This document shows positions 8,637 through 16,285 of a DNA stretch of 35,782 bases, in pieces. The translations under genes were made by a program, and so were the position numbers. The stretch is taken from NCBI GenBank assembly GCA_903957805.1, contig CAJBQQ010000027.1:1-35782 (forward strand), written 5' to 3'. The notes under the pieces are model-generated. The model was not told the origin of the DNA. It was given only the letters and a program-made list of their open reading frames with translations, and did not search any database. The stretch is from an uncultured Pseudomonadota bacterium (GTDB taxonomy: Bacteria; Pseudomonadota; Gammaproteobacteria; Burkholderiales; Nitrosomonadaceae). Within the stretch, counting starts at the first letter, position 1; every line of letters begins with the position of its first letter.

Positions 8637-9389
8637 TTATGATGACTTTGATTTTCCCTGATTGGCCACGGCCTGTTGGGCCTTTTCAATCTCCAACTGA
8701 TCACCCAGGTAGTAGTTTCGGATGGGTTTCAAATCATCGTCAAGTTCGTACACCAGGGGTATACCGGTCGGAATATTTAATTCTAGGATATCCCCATCAG
8801 AAATATTATCAAGATACTTGACCAGTGCCCTCAGTGAATTGCCATGGGCGGCAATGATGACCCGTTGTCCGGATCGAAGTGCTGGGGCAATAGTCTCATT
8901 CCAGTAAGGGAGGAACCGGGTTACCGTGTCCTGTAGGCATTCAGATAGGGGGATGTCTTCCTTGGCCATACTCAGGTAGCGTGGATCAGATCCAGGGTAT
9001 CGGTCATCCTGAGTCGTTAATGCAGGTGGTCGGATATCGTAGCTTCGTCGCCAGATCCGCACCTGTTCGTCCCCATAAATAGCGGCTGTTTCAGCCTTGT
9101 TTAGACCTTGCAGGGCGCCATAGTGCCGTTCATTTAATCGCCAGGAGAGATTGATCGGGATCCACATCTGATCCATCTCATCCAGGGCAATCCATAAGGT
9201 ACGGATGGCACGTTTTAATACTGAAGTATAGGCAACATCAAATACGAATCCATTCTCACGCAATAATCTGCCCGAATTCCTAGCCTCTTCCAGCCCTTTT
9301 TTCGATAAATCTACATCGGTCCAACCTGTAAATCGATTTTCCTCGTTCCAGGTACTTTCTCCATGCCGCAGGAGAACAAGCTTCTTCAT
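8637..9389 (-). CDS. gpmA: 2,3-bisphosphoglycerate-dependent phosphoglycerate mutase
   Basis: GpmA interconverts 3- and 2-phosphoglycerate in glycolysis and gluconeogenesis. With the ATG at 9389 the product is 250 residues, as in E. coli; an upstream TTG would add ten residues unlike the family and is rejected. Signature LLRHGESTWNEENRFTGW holds the phosphohistidine H9. E87 in LNERHYG, RRSYDIRPP (114-122) and the second histidine H182 in AAHGNSLRAL complete the active site. A GTAAAGG element precedes the ATG by about 6 bases. It heads the minus-strand run that continues with envC, ctpA and moeB; the 81-bp gap to envC leaves room for a separate promoter. Confidence 0.96.
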   Translation of the reverse strand: MKKLVLLRHGESTWNEENRFTGWTDVDLSKKGLEEARNSGRLLRENGFVFDVAYTSVLKRAIRTLWIALDEMDQMWIPINLSWRLNERHYGALQGLNKAETAAIYGDEQVRIWRRSYDIRPPALTTQDDRYPGSDPRYLSMAKEDIPLSECLQDTVTRFLPYWNETIAPALRSGQRVIIAAHGNSLRALVKYLDNISDGDILELNIPTGIPLVYELDDDLKPIRNYYLGDQLEIEKAQQAVANQGKSKSS

Positions 9390-9599
9390 GTGGGCCTTTA
9401 CTTTATAAAAAGAATGCAATTATCTATGAAACGTTTTGAAATCCTATGCATTTTAATATATTTTGCTATTTGCCGCAGCAAGCGATTATTGGGAATAGTA
9501 GTAAAATTTCAGCGTGTCTTGCAAAAGAAAGTATCTGAAAGGTGCTACTTTTATCGACTTCCCAGCTAAAACTTGTTTTGTGTCGGTTGAAACAAGAGG

Positions 9600-9629
9600 G
9601 TCACAGGATGTTACAGTCTCTGATAAAAT
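9600..9629 (+). promoter_or_regulatory. Candidate sigma-70 promoter of the rhodanese-grxC-secB run
   Basis: GTCACA (9600-9605, 4 of 6 matches to the -35 consensus) and TAAAAT (9624-9629, 5 of 6 to the -10) are 18 bp apart. They lie about 30 bp upstream of the ATG at 9661, in a 271-bp AT-rich divergent gap between gpmA and the rhodanese-like gene. This is pattern matching only. Confidence 0.25.
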
Positions 9630-9660
9630 CAAAAAAATCTAACAGGATGAATAAATAGAT

Positions 9661-10080
9661 ATGGATTCAGTATTCGTACAAAATAATCTTGCGATGATCA
9701 TGGCTGCTGCCGTCAGCGGGGGCATGCTTCTGTGGTCTTTTTTATCTTCCAGTCGCTCGGGTAGTGAGATCGACACACTGGTCGCTGTTCAGCTCATCAA
9801 CTACAAGGACGGACTGGTACTGGATGTTCGGGAGGGGAGCGAGTACGAGGGCGGCCATATCGTTAATTCAAAACACATTCCTGGAGACAAGCTTGAGGAC
9901 CGGATACAGGAGCTGGAAAAATTCAAAAGCAACCCCATCGTGATCATTCACCGTAGCGGTGCGAATAGCACAGGTAAGGCCGGCTCTATTCTGAGTAAGC
10001 ATGGCTTTGCTCATGTTCACAATCTTGCCGGCGGTATCGATACATGGCAGAAGGCAAATCTACCCATCGTGAAGAAGTAA
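9661..10080 (+). CDS. Membrane-anchored rhodanese-like protein lacking the catalytic cysteine
   Basis: The 139-residue protein has one N-terminal membrane helix (about 9-28) followed by a single rhodanese domain (about 42-137). Recognisable parts are LVLDVREGSEYEGGHIVNSKHIP, a typical rhodanese start, and AHVHNLAGGIDTWQKANLP, the usual end. The active-site loop, normally CxxGxxS, reads HRSGANS, with H97 (codon CAC at 9949-9951) where the catalytic Cys should be. Sulfur transfer through a persulfide is therefore not expected, and a binding or scaffolding role is more likely. It resembles YibN, which also sits before grxC and secB in many proteobacteria. The next gene, grxC, begins 10 bp downstream. 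Confidence 0.88.
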   Translation: MDSVFVQNNLAMIMAAAVSGGMLLWSFLSSSRSGSEIDTLVAVQLINYKDGLVLDVREGSEYEGGHIVNSKHIPGDKLEDRIQELEKFKSNPIVIIHRSGANSTGKAGSILSKHGFAHVHNLAGGIDTWQKANLPIVKK

Positions 10081-10090
10081 AGGCAACCAC

Positions 10091-10348
10091 ATGGCCAGAG
10101 TAGTTCTATACTCAACCGGTAGCTGCCCTTACTGTGTCATGGCTGAACGTCTCTTGCGATCAAAAGGGGTGACCGAGATCGAAAAGATTCGGGTCGATCT
10201 GGATCCTGCGAGACGTGCCGAGATGATGGAGAGAAGCTCCCGCAGAACTGTCCCACAGATTTATATCGATGATACTCATGTCGGTGGATATGATGATCTG
10301 GTGCAACTTGATCATGATCATCAGTTGGAAAAGATGCTGATGGAATGA
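10091..10348 (+). CDS. grxC: Glutaredoxin 3
   Basis: This small cytoplasmic dithiol glutaredoxin of 85 residues matches the GrxC family in length. The redox motif CPYC lies at residues 12-15. The cis-proline segment TVPQIYIDDTHVGGYDDL holds the glutathione-binding TVP and the GGxDD motif. It reduces protein disulfides and mixed disulfides with glutathione, and could serve the ArsC-type reductase encoded at 30102. It starts 10 bp after the rhodanese-like gene, with AAAGG about 7 bases before the ATG, so both are likely on one transcript. A 107-bp gap separates it from secB. Confidence 0.95.
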   Translation: MARVVLYSTGSCPYCVMAERLLRSKGVTEIEKIRVDLDPARRAEMMERSSRRTVPQIYIDDTHVGGYDDLVQLDHDHQLEKMLME

Positions 10349-10455
10349 CGCATGTCCATCCGTAGTTCGACGGTTTTCCTAAACAATCGCAATCCTACGA
10401 CACTGGCTGTTATCTTGGTGAGGCACTTTTTAAAACAGTCAAATTGGAATCTATC

Positions 10456-10935
10456 ATGAGTGAAGAGCAGCAACCAGTTTTCCGGATCGAGAAGATTTAT
10501 GTCAAGGGCTTATCCCTAGAAATCCCTAACGCGCCAGCAGTCTTTCTGGAACGTGAGCCCCCTCAGGTGGATGTGCAGCTGCATACGGCTGGAGAGCGTA
10601 TCGATGAGGGGATGTTCGGGGTCCTTTTGACCGCTACTGTCACCGCTAAGGTCAATGATAAGACTATGTTTTTGGTGGAGGCCCAGCAGGCTGGCGTCTT
10701 TCAAATTCGTAATGTCGCAGAGACCGAGATGGAGCCCGTACTAGGTATTGCTTGTCCTAATATTCTTTTCCCTTATTTGCGAGAGGTCGTGTCGGATGTG
10801 GTCACTCGTGCTGGATTCCCTCCGGTCATTCTCAATCCAATAAATTTTGAAGTTATTTACCAGCAGGATAAGCAGCGTGCTGATTTGAATGCGGCGGCAG
10901 CGGGCTCATTGGACGAGGACAAGAAGACACATTGA
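10456..10935 (+). CDS. secB: Protein-export chaperone SecB
   Basis: SecB holds precursor proteins unfolded in the cytoplasm and delivers them to SecA. The 159-residue product starting MSEEQQPVFRIEKIYVKG is of the expected size. The ATG at 10456 is preferred over an in-frame TTG at 10444, which would add four residues absent from the family. Family-specific stretches include KIYVKGLSLEIPNAP, GVFQIRNV and ACPNILFPYLREVVSD, with GFPPVILNPINFE near the end. The C-terminal tail is acidic and Ala-rich. The Shine-Dalgarno sequence is weak (TTGGA 8 bases before). The stop codon lies 2 bp before the ATG of the SH3 gene, so downstream translation is probably coupled. Confidence 0.95.
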   Translation: MSEEQQPVFRIEKIYVKGLSLEIPNAPAVFLEREPPQVDVQLHTAGERIDEGMFGVLLTATVTAKVNDKTMFLVEAQQAGVFQIRNVAETEMEPVLGIACPNILFPYLREVVSDVVTRAGFPPVILNPINFEVIYQQDKQRADLNAAAAGSLDEDKKTH

Positions 10936-10937
10936 AA

Positions 10938-11420
10938 ATGAAATACGCATCACTCCTCGAAAGCTTTTCAAGGCGGCGTCAAGTCCAGGCGCTGCTACTG
11001 TCTTCGTTATTAATGATCCATGGGCATGCTCTTGCATCAATGGAGTTTTTTTCCATAGCGGATAGTGCGGCTATTATGTATGACGCACCATCCCTTAAGG
11101 CTGGCAAAGTTTTCGTGGCGAGTCGTTACCTTCCGGTGGAAGCGATCGTCAAGGTAGAGGGCTGGGTGAAGGTTCGTGATAGTGGCGGAGGCCTTGCCTG
11201 GGTTGAAGAGAAGGCATTAAGCAACAAGCGCTATGTGATCGTAACTTCCACTCAGGTCGGGGCATATCAATCGGCCGATACGGGTTCAGCATTGATATTC
11301 GAGGCCCTACAGAATGTGGTGATGGAGTGGCTGGAGCCTGCCATGAATGGTTGGGTTAAGGTGCGCCATCGAGACGGTCAGACCGGATACGTCAGAACAC
11401 ATCAGGTCTGGGGTTCATGA
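10938..11420 (+). CDS. Exported SH3-domain protein
   Basis: The 160-residue protein begins with a signal peptide: an Arg-rich n-region (SRRRQ), a hydrophobic core (VQALLLSSLLMIHG) and a likely cleavage after HALA near residue 33. The rest contains two SH3b-like units, about 38-90 (ending in GLAWVEEKAL) and 95-158 (ending in GQTGYVRTHQVWG). Each has the GWVKVR core that is typical of bacterial SH3 domains. Such domains bind peptidoglycan or other ligands in the periplasm; the ligand here is unknown. A TTG start at 10932 overlapping the secB stop is possible, but the ATG at 10938 is a better start codon. Its last 4 bases (ATGA) overlap gpsA, so secB, this gene and gpsA form a tightly coupled unit. 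Small SH3 genes between secB and gpsA are known in betaproteobacteria. Confidence 0.85.
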   Translation: MKYASLLESFSRRRQVQALLLSSLLMIHGHALASMEFFSIADSAAIMYDAPSLKAGKVFVASRYLPVEAIVKVEGWVKVRDSGGGLAWVEEKALSNKRYVIVTSTQVGAYQSADTGSALIFEALQNVVMEWLEPAMNGWVKVRHRDGQTGYVRTHQVWGS

Positions 11421-12406
11421 GAATAGCCATCCTCGGTGCTGGGGCCTGGGGAACTGCGCTGGCGATTAATCTTAATGGGCACCACCAGGTTACATTATGG
11501 ACACCTGATACGGAGCATCTAGACGAGATGCTCTCGCAACGGACTAACCACCGCTTTCTTCCTGAGTTTCCTCTGCCTGACTCACTAGAACTGACCTCTG
11601 TAATTGCCGATGCTATTGATACGGCTGATCTTGCGGTGATTGTCGTTCCTGTCGCGGGATTGCGTGAGACATTACGCAGAATTATTGCGACCGGAAGAGC
11701 GATACCGGTGATCTGGGGGTGCAAGGGTTTCGAGGAAAAGTCCGCTAAACTTCCTCACCAGGTGGCGAGTGATGAGTATGCCGGGGTCGCACCCTGTGGC
11801 GTGCTGTCAGGACCGAGCTTTGCGCAGGAGGTGGCGCAGAGGAAGCCCACTGCCTTAACCTTGGCATCTCATGATGAAGAATTCTCCAGGAGTATCGCCG
11901 CACAGTTACACCATCCACGTCTTAGGGTCTATTCCAGTACCGATGTCGTTGGTGTAGAGGTAGGCGGTGCAGTCAAGAATGTGATCACCATTGCCGCCGG
12001 CATTTCTGACGGTATGGGCCTTGGTCATAATGCTCGTGCAGCCCTTATCACTCGAGGACTGGCCGAGATTACTCGGTTAGGACTTAAGCTCGGCGGTCAC
12101 ATGGAAACCTTTTCAGGATTGGCAGGAGTGGGGGATCTGATACTTACTACGACTGGCGATCTATCGCGCAACCGACGTGTAGGACTATTGCTGGCAGAGG
12201 GTCAACCGTTGACAGATATTCTTAAGAATCTTGGACATATTGCGGAGGGGGTGTATACCGCACGAGAAGTTCTCCATCTGAGCCAAGAAATGGATGTCGA
12301 TATGCCGATCACCAGAGCCGTCTGCAGCATACTGTACGACGGTGTGTCGCCCAAGACGGCGTTAGAGTCACTGCTCAGTCGTGAGCCCAAAACAGAGAAT
12401 GGCTAA
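11417..12406 (+). CDS. gpsA: Glycerol-3-phosphate dehydrogenase [NAD(P)+]
   Basis: GpsA reduces dihydroxyacetone phosphate to sn-glycerol-3-phosphate for phospholipid synthesis. The product has 329 residues. The dinucleotide-binding loop ILGAGAWGTALA is at residues 5-16. GCKGFE (101-106) and SGPSFAQEV (131-139) are the usual middle motifs. The catalytic lysine is K187 in GGAVKNVITIAAG, and SRNRR (250-254) binds the substrate phosphate. The ATG overlaps the SH3 gene stop by 4 bp. The gene ends 64 bp before the convergent trmL stop. I saw no clear terminator in that gap. Confidence 0.97.
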   Translation: MRIAILGAGAWGTALAINLNGHHQVTLWTPDTEHLDEMLSQRTNHRFLPEFPLPDSLELTSVIADAIDTADLAVIVVPVAGLRETLRRIIATGRAIPVIWGCKGFEEKSAKLPHQVASDEYAGVAPCGVLSGPSFAQEVAQRKPTALTLASHDEEFSRSIAAQLHHPRLRVYSSTDVVGVEVGGAVKNVITIAAGISDGMGLGHNARAALITRGLAEITRLGLKLGGHMETFSGLAGVGDLILTTTGDLSRNRRVGLLLAEGQPLTDILKNLGHIAEGVYTAREVLHLSQEMDVDMPITRAVCSILYDGVSPKTALESLLSREPKTENG

Positions 12407-12470
12407 GCAAGGGGCTGGCAGCACATTTTCTATTTCTATGCCGATAAGTTTTTATGGAGATAGGGGTGGT

Positions 12471-12938
12471 TCAGATAGCGCCCCCGAATCCTGTCTGTCG
12501 CCAAGCTTCATAGATCACAACCGAGACGGTGTTAGATAGATTAAGGCTGCGACTGCCTGGTACCATTGGCACGCGGATACATCTTTCTGCTGGAAAACTT
12601 TCTCGTATCTCGGTCTTCAGACCACTACTTTCCGCGCCAAAAAGAAAAGCATCTCCAGCCAGATATGAGGGTATGTGGTGGTGCTGAGTTCCCTTGGTGG
12701 ATACTGCAAAAATACGACGATCTTGCAGATCAATGAGGCAATCTTCCCAATTTTCATGGATCTTAATATTGGCAAATTCATGATAATCCAAGCCTGCTCG
12801 TAGCAACCTCTTGTCTTCCAATGAAAAGCCCAGTGGTTTGATCAGATGAAGTTTTGATCCTGTATTCGCACAGAGGCGAATGATATTCCCGGTGTTAGGT
12901 GGAATTTCAGGTTGAAATAGAATTATGTCGAACATCAT
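12471..12938 (-). CDS. trmL: tRNA (cytidine(34)-2'-O)-methyltransferase (SPOUT family)
   Basis: TrmL methylates the ribose of the wobble nucleotide in certain tRNA-Leu isoacceptors. The 155-residue product is the normal single-domain SPOUT size. Seen motifs are QPEIPPNTGNIIRLCANTG (9-27), FLFGAESSGL (about 98-107), and near the C terminus VPGSRSLNLSNTVSVVIYEA, the knot motif that binds S-adenosylmethionine. Two ATG codons lie side by side (12938 and 12935); either may be used, and neither has a strong Shine-Dalgarno sequence. It converges on gpsA, a neighbour it often has in betaproteobacteria. Confidence 0.94.
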   Translation of the reverse strand: MMFDIILFQPEIPPNTGNIIRLCANTGSKLHLIKPLGFSLEDKRLLRAGLDYHEFANIKIHENWEDCLIDLQDRRIFAVSTKGTQHHHIPSYLAGDAFLFGAESSGLKTEIRESFPAERCIRVPMVPGSRSLNLSNTVSVVIYEAWRQTGFGGAI

Positions 12939-13259
12939 TCTGCCGTTTAATTTAAATCGATGGCTGGGTTGGTACAGGTGATGAAGTTGAACAGGGCTAG
13001 GGGGGCGTGCTGCTGGTTTGCTACTGGAAGTGATGAGATTTAGATTTCCGTATGTGGTGTTCTTCTAAGTGGGAATTTACATCCTTAAAAAACTATTATC
13101 CAATGCAACTCGAACTTGAATCTACCGATTTTTATAATTTTAATTTAGAAAATAAACAATCTTCATTCTTTTTATTTGTTGACGTTCTCAAGGTTAGGCA
13201 GGTCACTTTGTGCTTATCTCGTGACCTGCCATCCCGTTATATCTGTAATCTGTTTTTAA
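12939..13259. other. AT-rich intergenic stretch between trmL and the TIGR04073-like gene
   Basis: This 321-bp region is clearly more AT-rich than its neighbours, especially 13080-13190. An open frame on the plus strand (13052-13357) has no family features, no Shine-Dalgarno sequence, and runs antisense into the next gene, so I do not call it. The only structure seen is the inverted repeat at 13197-13230. Confidence 0.5.
13197..13230. repeat. Perfect 10-bp inverted repeat downstream of the TIGR04073-like gene
   Basis: GGCAGGTCAC (13197-13206) and GTGACCTGCC (13221-13230) are exact reverse complements with a 14-base loop. It begins 29 bp past the stop codon of the minus-strand gene at 13260. 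No T-tract follows on either strand, so it is either a non-canonical terminator, a 3'-end stabilising hairpin, or a protein-binding site. Confidence 0.6.
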
Positions 13260-13613
13260 TTATTTGTGGTAGCTCGTTTCTTTGTCGAAGTCATCCCAGA
13301 TGTAGCCTGGTTTTACTACGGGGTGGGTTGGAATCAAGAATGTCGCTGTCTCCATAATTCCGTATGCTGTGCGGCCAACCATCTGAAATAAACCAGTGAA
13401 CACACCAACAGTGGCCCCGGCAACTACACCATCCCTCTGTCCGGTTATCATTATATTCTTGGGGACTTCAACCCAGCCGGTAGCGATGTTAGCGATACCA
13501 TATCCTAACTTATCTCCCACATGCGTCACGTAATTTGCCTCGTGAGCATGAACTGATGGAGCTAAAAAGGCCAAGGAAGATACGATCAGTAGTGACTTGA
13601 TTATTTTTTTCAC
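13260..13613 (-). CDS. Small exported protein, exosortase system-associated TIGR04073-like
   Basis: The 117-residue protein starts with a signal peptide (MKKIIKSLLIVSSLAFLAPS, cleavage after VHA at about 23). The mature part reads like the TIGR04073 family: KLGYGIANIATGWVEVPKN, then a Gly/Ala/Val-rich segment (VVAGATVGVFTGLFQMVGRTAYGIMETATF) and an end with PTHPVVKPGYIWDDF. That family is found next to, or in genomes with, exosortase/PEP-CTERM systems, but its function is unknown. The Gly-rich middle could insert into or lie on a membrane. It stands alone on the minus strand with a good AAGGAG 9 bases before the ATG, and a hairpin follows its stop. No exosortase or PEP-CTERM protein is in the window. 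The family call is from memory of the motif pattern. Confidence 0.72.
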   Translation of the reverse strand: MKKIIKSLLIVSSLAFLAPSVHAHEANYVTHVGDKLGYGIANIATGWVEVPKNIMITGQRDGVVAGATVGVFTGLFQMVGRTAYGIMETATFLIPTHPVVKPGYIWDDFDKETSYHK

Positions 13614-14003
13614 GTGTAACTCCTTAAAATTGAGTTGAAGTTGTATCTAATTTTAGACCTTTACTAGTGATGCCTACACCGTAACAACTACCGTGAGTCC
13701 ATTAGAGGCTAATTCTATACTCCGCCAATTTTTTCACGGCATTTATAATTCTATATCAACTGAATCTACGCAACCAGAGTAAACGTCAATGAATCCTTTG
13801 GTGCCATTATCTAGCGAATGGTGAGCTCCTCACTCCTCGACATGATCCTTTCCCCCAGCTTAATCCGTCTTCTGACAGGTCAGTATGGTGCTCAGAGGGT
13901 TAGTCTGATGGCGGTCATATTCAATCCCCCCCAATCATTAACCGCGTATAGGAAGCAGTTTGATCTATTTTTAATCTATCGTCGAAAAATAGCTTGCTGT
14001 GAA

Positions 14004-14032
14004 TTGACAACAGTACCTTTCGCCTTGATGAT
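14004..14032 (+). promoter_or_regulatory. Candidate sigma-70 promoter of the bioBFHCD operon
   Basis: A perfect -35 hexamer TTGACA (14004-14009) is followed after 17 bp by GATGAT (14027-14032, 4 of 6 matches to the -10). Transcription would start near 14039, giving a leader of about 100 bases that contains the tandem repeat and the palindrome before bioB. Confidence 0.45.
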
Positions 14033-14079
14033 ATAGCTCATCGCGAATCAGATAATCACAGACTCGCTGTTCGATTAAT

Positions 14080-14101
14080 AATAACCGAATAACCGAATAA
14101 C
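14080..14101 (+). repeat. 8-bp tandem repeat AATAACCG in the bioB leader
   Basis: Two full copies of AATAACCG (14080-14087 and 14088-14095) and six bases of a third (14096-14101) run directly into the palindrome at 14098-14120. Confidence 0.7.
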
Positions 14102-14120
14102 TGGATGATTGATCCAGTTA
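14098..14120. promoter_or_regulatory. Perfect palindrome upstream of bioB, possible operator or leader hairpin
   Basis: Arms TAACTGGAT (14098-14106) and ATCCAGTTA (14112-14120) are exact reverse complements with a 5-bp spacer. The second arm ends 21 bp before the bioB ATG and 11 bp before its Shine-Dalgarno sequence. The sequence does not match the biotin-regulator sites I know: the BirA box with TGTAAACC half-sites, or the BioR site TTATCTATAA. As RNA it would form a 9-bp stem that leaves the ribosome site free. Confidence 0.55.
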
Positions 14121-14141
14121 CCAATTCATACAGGGTACAGA

Positions 14142-15110
14142 ATGAATCAATCCGTTTCCGATGTAATTTCCATAAAGCCATCAGCCTGGACTGTTGCTCA
14201 AATCGAAGCCCTGCTGGATTTGCCTTTTAGCGATCTAATTCACCGTGCCCAGTTGATTCATCGTCAGTATCATAATGCTAATGCGGTGCAGCTATCGACA
14301 CTCATCTCGGTTAAGACAGGTGGTTGCCCAGAGGATTGTGGTTATTGCCCTCAGGCGGCGCGCTACCATACGAGTGTGGAAGATCAGGAGATATTGTCAC
14401 TGACGGAGGTGATCGATACAGCAAGAGCAGCAAAGGCACAGGGAGCTTCACGCTTCTGTATGGGTGCAGCCTGGAGAGGTCCTAAGCAGCGGGATATCGG
14501 TAAAATATCAGAAATGATTAGCTCAGTGAAGGCACTGGGCCTTGAAACTTGTGCCACGCTGGGGATGCTGAAGGAGGGGCAGGCAGAGCAACTCAAGCAG
14601 GCCGGTCTTGATTACTACAATCATAATCTCGATACAGCACCAGAATTCTACGGTGAAGTGATCACCACCCGTGACTATCAAGACCGCCTAGACACGCTTG
14701 AACAGGTAAGAGCTGCCGGTATGAATGTGTGTTGCGGTGGAATCGTTGGTATGGGTGAATCACGTCAAGCACGGGCAGGACTGATCGCCCAACTAGCGAA
14801 TCTCAAGCCCTATCCCGACTCTGTTCCAATTAATAATCTGGTTCAAGTGGCCGGTACACCGCTGCACGGGACAGAGGCACTGGACCATTTTGAGTTTGTT
14901 CGGACCATTGCAGCTGCTCGCATTACCATGCCAAAAGCGATGGTACGTCTCTCGGCAGGAAGGCAGGAAATGTCTGAGGCGGTACAGGCACTGTGCTTTC
15001 TTGCGGGTGCCAATTCTATTTTTTATGGTGAAAAGCTACTCACCACGGGCAATCCAGAATCTCACCGAGATGACAATTTATTCAAAAAACTTGGAATTCA
15101 TTCGATCTAG
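14142..15110 (+). CDS. bioB: Biotin synthase
   Basis: BioB inserts sulfur into dethiobiotin by radical SAM chemistry, the last step of biotin synthesis. The 322-residue product starts at the ATG at 14142, with AGGG 6 bases upstream; a TTG at 14109 lies inside the palindrome and is rejected. The 4Fe-4S cysteines are C62, C66 and C69 in GGCPEDCGYCPQ. The 2Fe-2S ligands expected from E. coli (C97, C128, C188, R260) are present at a constant offset of 9: C106, C137, C197 and R269. It is the first gene of bioB-bioF-bioH-bioC-bioD, followed after 5 bp by bioF. Confidence 0.98.
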   Translation: MNQSVSDVISIKPSAWTVAQIEALLDLPFSDLIHRAQLIHRQYHNANAVQLSTLISVKTGGCPEDCGYCPQAARYHTSVEDQEILSLTEVIDTARAAKAQGASRFCMGAAWRGPKQRDIGKISEMISSVKALGLETCATLGMLKEGQAEQLKQAGLDYYNHNLDTAPEFYGEVITTRDYQDRLDTLEQVRAAGMNVCCGGIVGMGESRQARAGLIAQLANLKPYPDSVPINNLVQVAGTPLHGTEALDHFEFVRTIAAARITMPKAMVRLSAGRQEMSEAVQALCFLAGANSIFYGEKLLTTGNPESHRDDNLFKKLGIHSI

Positions 15111-15115
15111 CCAGA

Positions 15116-16285
15116 ATGCTCACTGATCTAGCTGAACAGCTTCGCACCCGGGAAAATGCAGGCCTAAAACGTCGCAGGATAACCACAGAGAGTCATCAGA
15201 ATGCGCATATCACTATCGACGGACGTAGTTACCTTGCATTCTGTAATAATGATTACCTCGGACTTGCTAATCATCCTCAACTGATTGAAGCAGTCTGTGA
15301 GGGTGCCAGACGGTATGGGGTGGGTGCAGGTGCCTCGCACCTTATCAGCGGACACTCATCGGCTCATCAAGCACTAGAGAGTGCTCTAGCATCTTTTACA
15401 GGCTTCCCTAGGGCGCTACTCTTCTCAACCGGCTACATGGCCAATGCCGGGGTAGTTACTGCGTTGATTGGGCGTAGTGATGCAATCTTTGCAGATAAAC
15501 TTAATCATGCTTCTCTCAATGATGCCGCACTATGCTCAAGCGTAAAGTTGACCCGTTACCCGCACCTTGATCTGATCGCTTTGGAGAGGCAGTTGGCTAG
15601 TTCTCAGGCCAGACGGAAGCTAGTGATGACCGATGCGGTGTTCAGCATGGATGGGGATATCGCCCCGGTTCCTAGCCTGCTGGCACTGTGTGATAAGTAT
15701 GATGCCTGGCTGCTGATTGATGATGCACATGGATTCGGTGTGTTGGGTCGTCAGGGGAGGGGGGTGGCATCTCATTTCAATCTGAGTTCACCCCGTATCA
15801 TTTACATGGCGACCCTTGGCAAGGCGGCAGGTGTATTTGGAGCCTTTGTCGCTGGGCAGGTTGAGATCATTGAGTCCCTGATCCAATCTGCCCGTAGCTA
15901 CATCTATACCACCGCTACCCCACCACTGCTATCCCACGCATTGCTGTGTAGTCTGTCATTAATCGAGCAAGAGGGATGGAGGCGTGAAAGGCTATCACAG
16001 CTCATCATGCAATTTCAAAAGGGTCTACAGTCAATGCGATGGAAATTATTGCCCTCAAAGAGCCCAATCCAGCCTCTCATCATTGGTGGCAATGATGATG
16101 CCTTACAGTTAAGCGAATCGCTCCGAGAACGTGGGATAATGGTACCCGCAATCCGTCCGCCGACTGTGCCGCAGGGTACGGCAAGACTGCGGGTCTCGCT
16201 GTCGGCTGCACACAGTGAGGAGGATGTGAGTCAATTGTTATCGGCATTGAGGCAACTGGACTCGGCATATGAGTCTCCACGTTAA
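15116..16285 (+). CDS. bioF: 8-amino-7-oxononanoate synthase
   Basis: BioF condenses pimeloyl-ACP (or -CoA) with L-alanine, using pyridoxal phosphate. The 389-residue product has the family motifs NNDYLGLANHP (44-54), the Gly-rich GAGASHLISGH (70-80), DKLNHASLNDAA (127-138), IDDAHGFGVLG (201-211) and the PLP lysine K236 in ATLGKAAG, the same number as in E. coli BioF. The start ATG is 5 bp after the bioB stop. The Shine-Dalgarno sequence is poor, so translation probably relies on coupling. Its 3' end overlaps bioH by 17 bp. Confidence 0.97.
   Translation: MLTDLAEQLRTRENAGLKRRRITTESHQNAHITIDGRSYLAFCNNDYLGLANHPQLIEAVCEGARRYGVGAGASHLISGHSSAHQALESALASFTGFPRALLFSTGYMANAGVVTALIGRSDAIFADKLNHASLNDAALCSSVKLTRYPHLDLIALERQLASSQARRKLVMTDAVFSMDGDIAPVPSLLALCDKYDAWLLIDDAHGFGVLGRQGRGVASHFNLSSPRIIYMATLGKAAGVFGAFVAGQVEIIESLIQSARSYIYTTATPPLLSHALLCSLSLIEQEGWRRERLSQLIMQFQKGLQSMRWKLLPSKSPIQPLIIGGNDDALQLSESLRERGIMVPAIRPPTVPQGTARLRVSLSAAHSEEDVSQLLSALRQLDSAYESPR

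Larger units (their letters stand above)
13614..14141. other. Long divergent intergenic region and bioB leader
   Basis: This 528-bp gap separates the minus-strand TIGR04073-like gene from bioB. An ATG-started frame at 13818-14036 has no recognisable features, and I treat it as chance. The bioB-proximal half holds the candidate promoter (14004-14032), an 8-bp tandem repeat (14080-14101) and a perfect palindrome (14098-14120), listed separately. I see nothing identifiable in 13640-14000 beyond AT-rich sequence. Confidence 0.5.

Noticed and set aside
13052..13357. Plus-strand open frame of 101 codons in the AT-rich gap
   Set aside because: No family motif, no Shine-Dalgarno sequence, and it runs antisense into the TIGR04073-like gene.
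13818..14036. 72-codon frame upstream of bioB
   Set aside because: Its composition and lack of ribosome site suggest chance, and it overlaps the candidate bioB promoter.
14004..14141. BirA or BioR operator, or a riboswitch, upstream of bioB
   Set aside because: No TGTAAACC half-sites or TTATCTATAA-like site found, and no known riboswitch core recognised. Only the unassigned palindrome is present.
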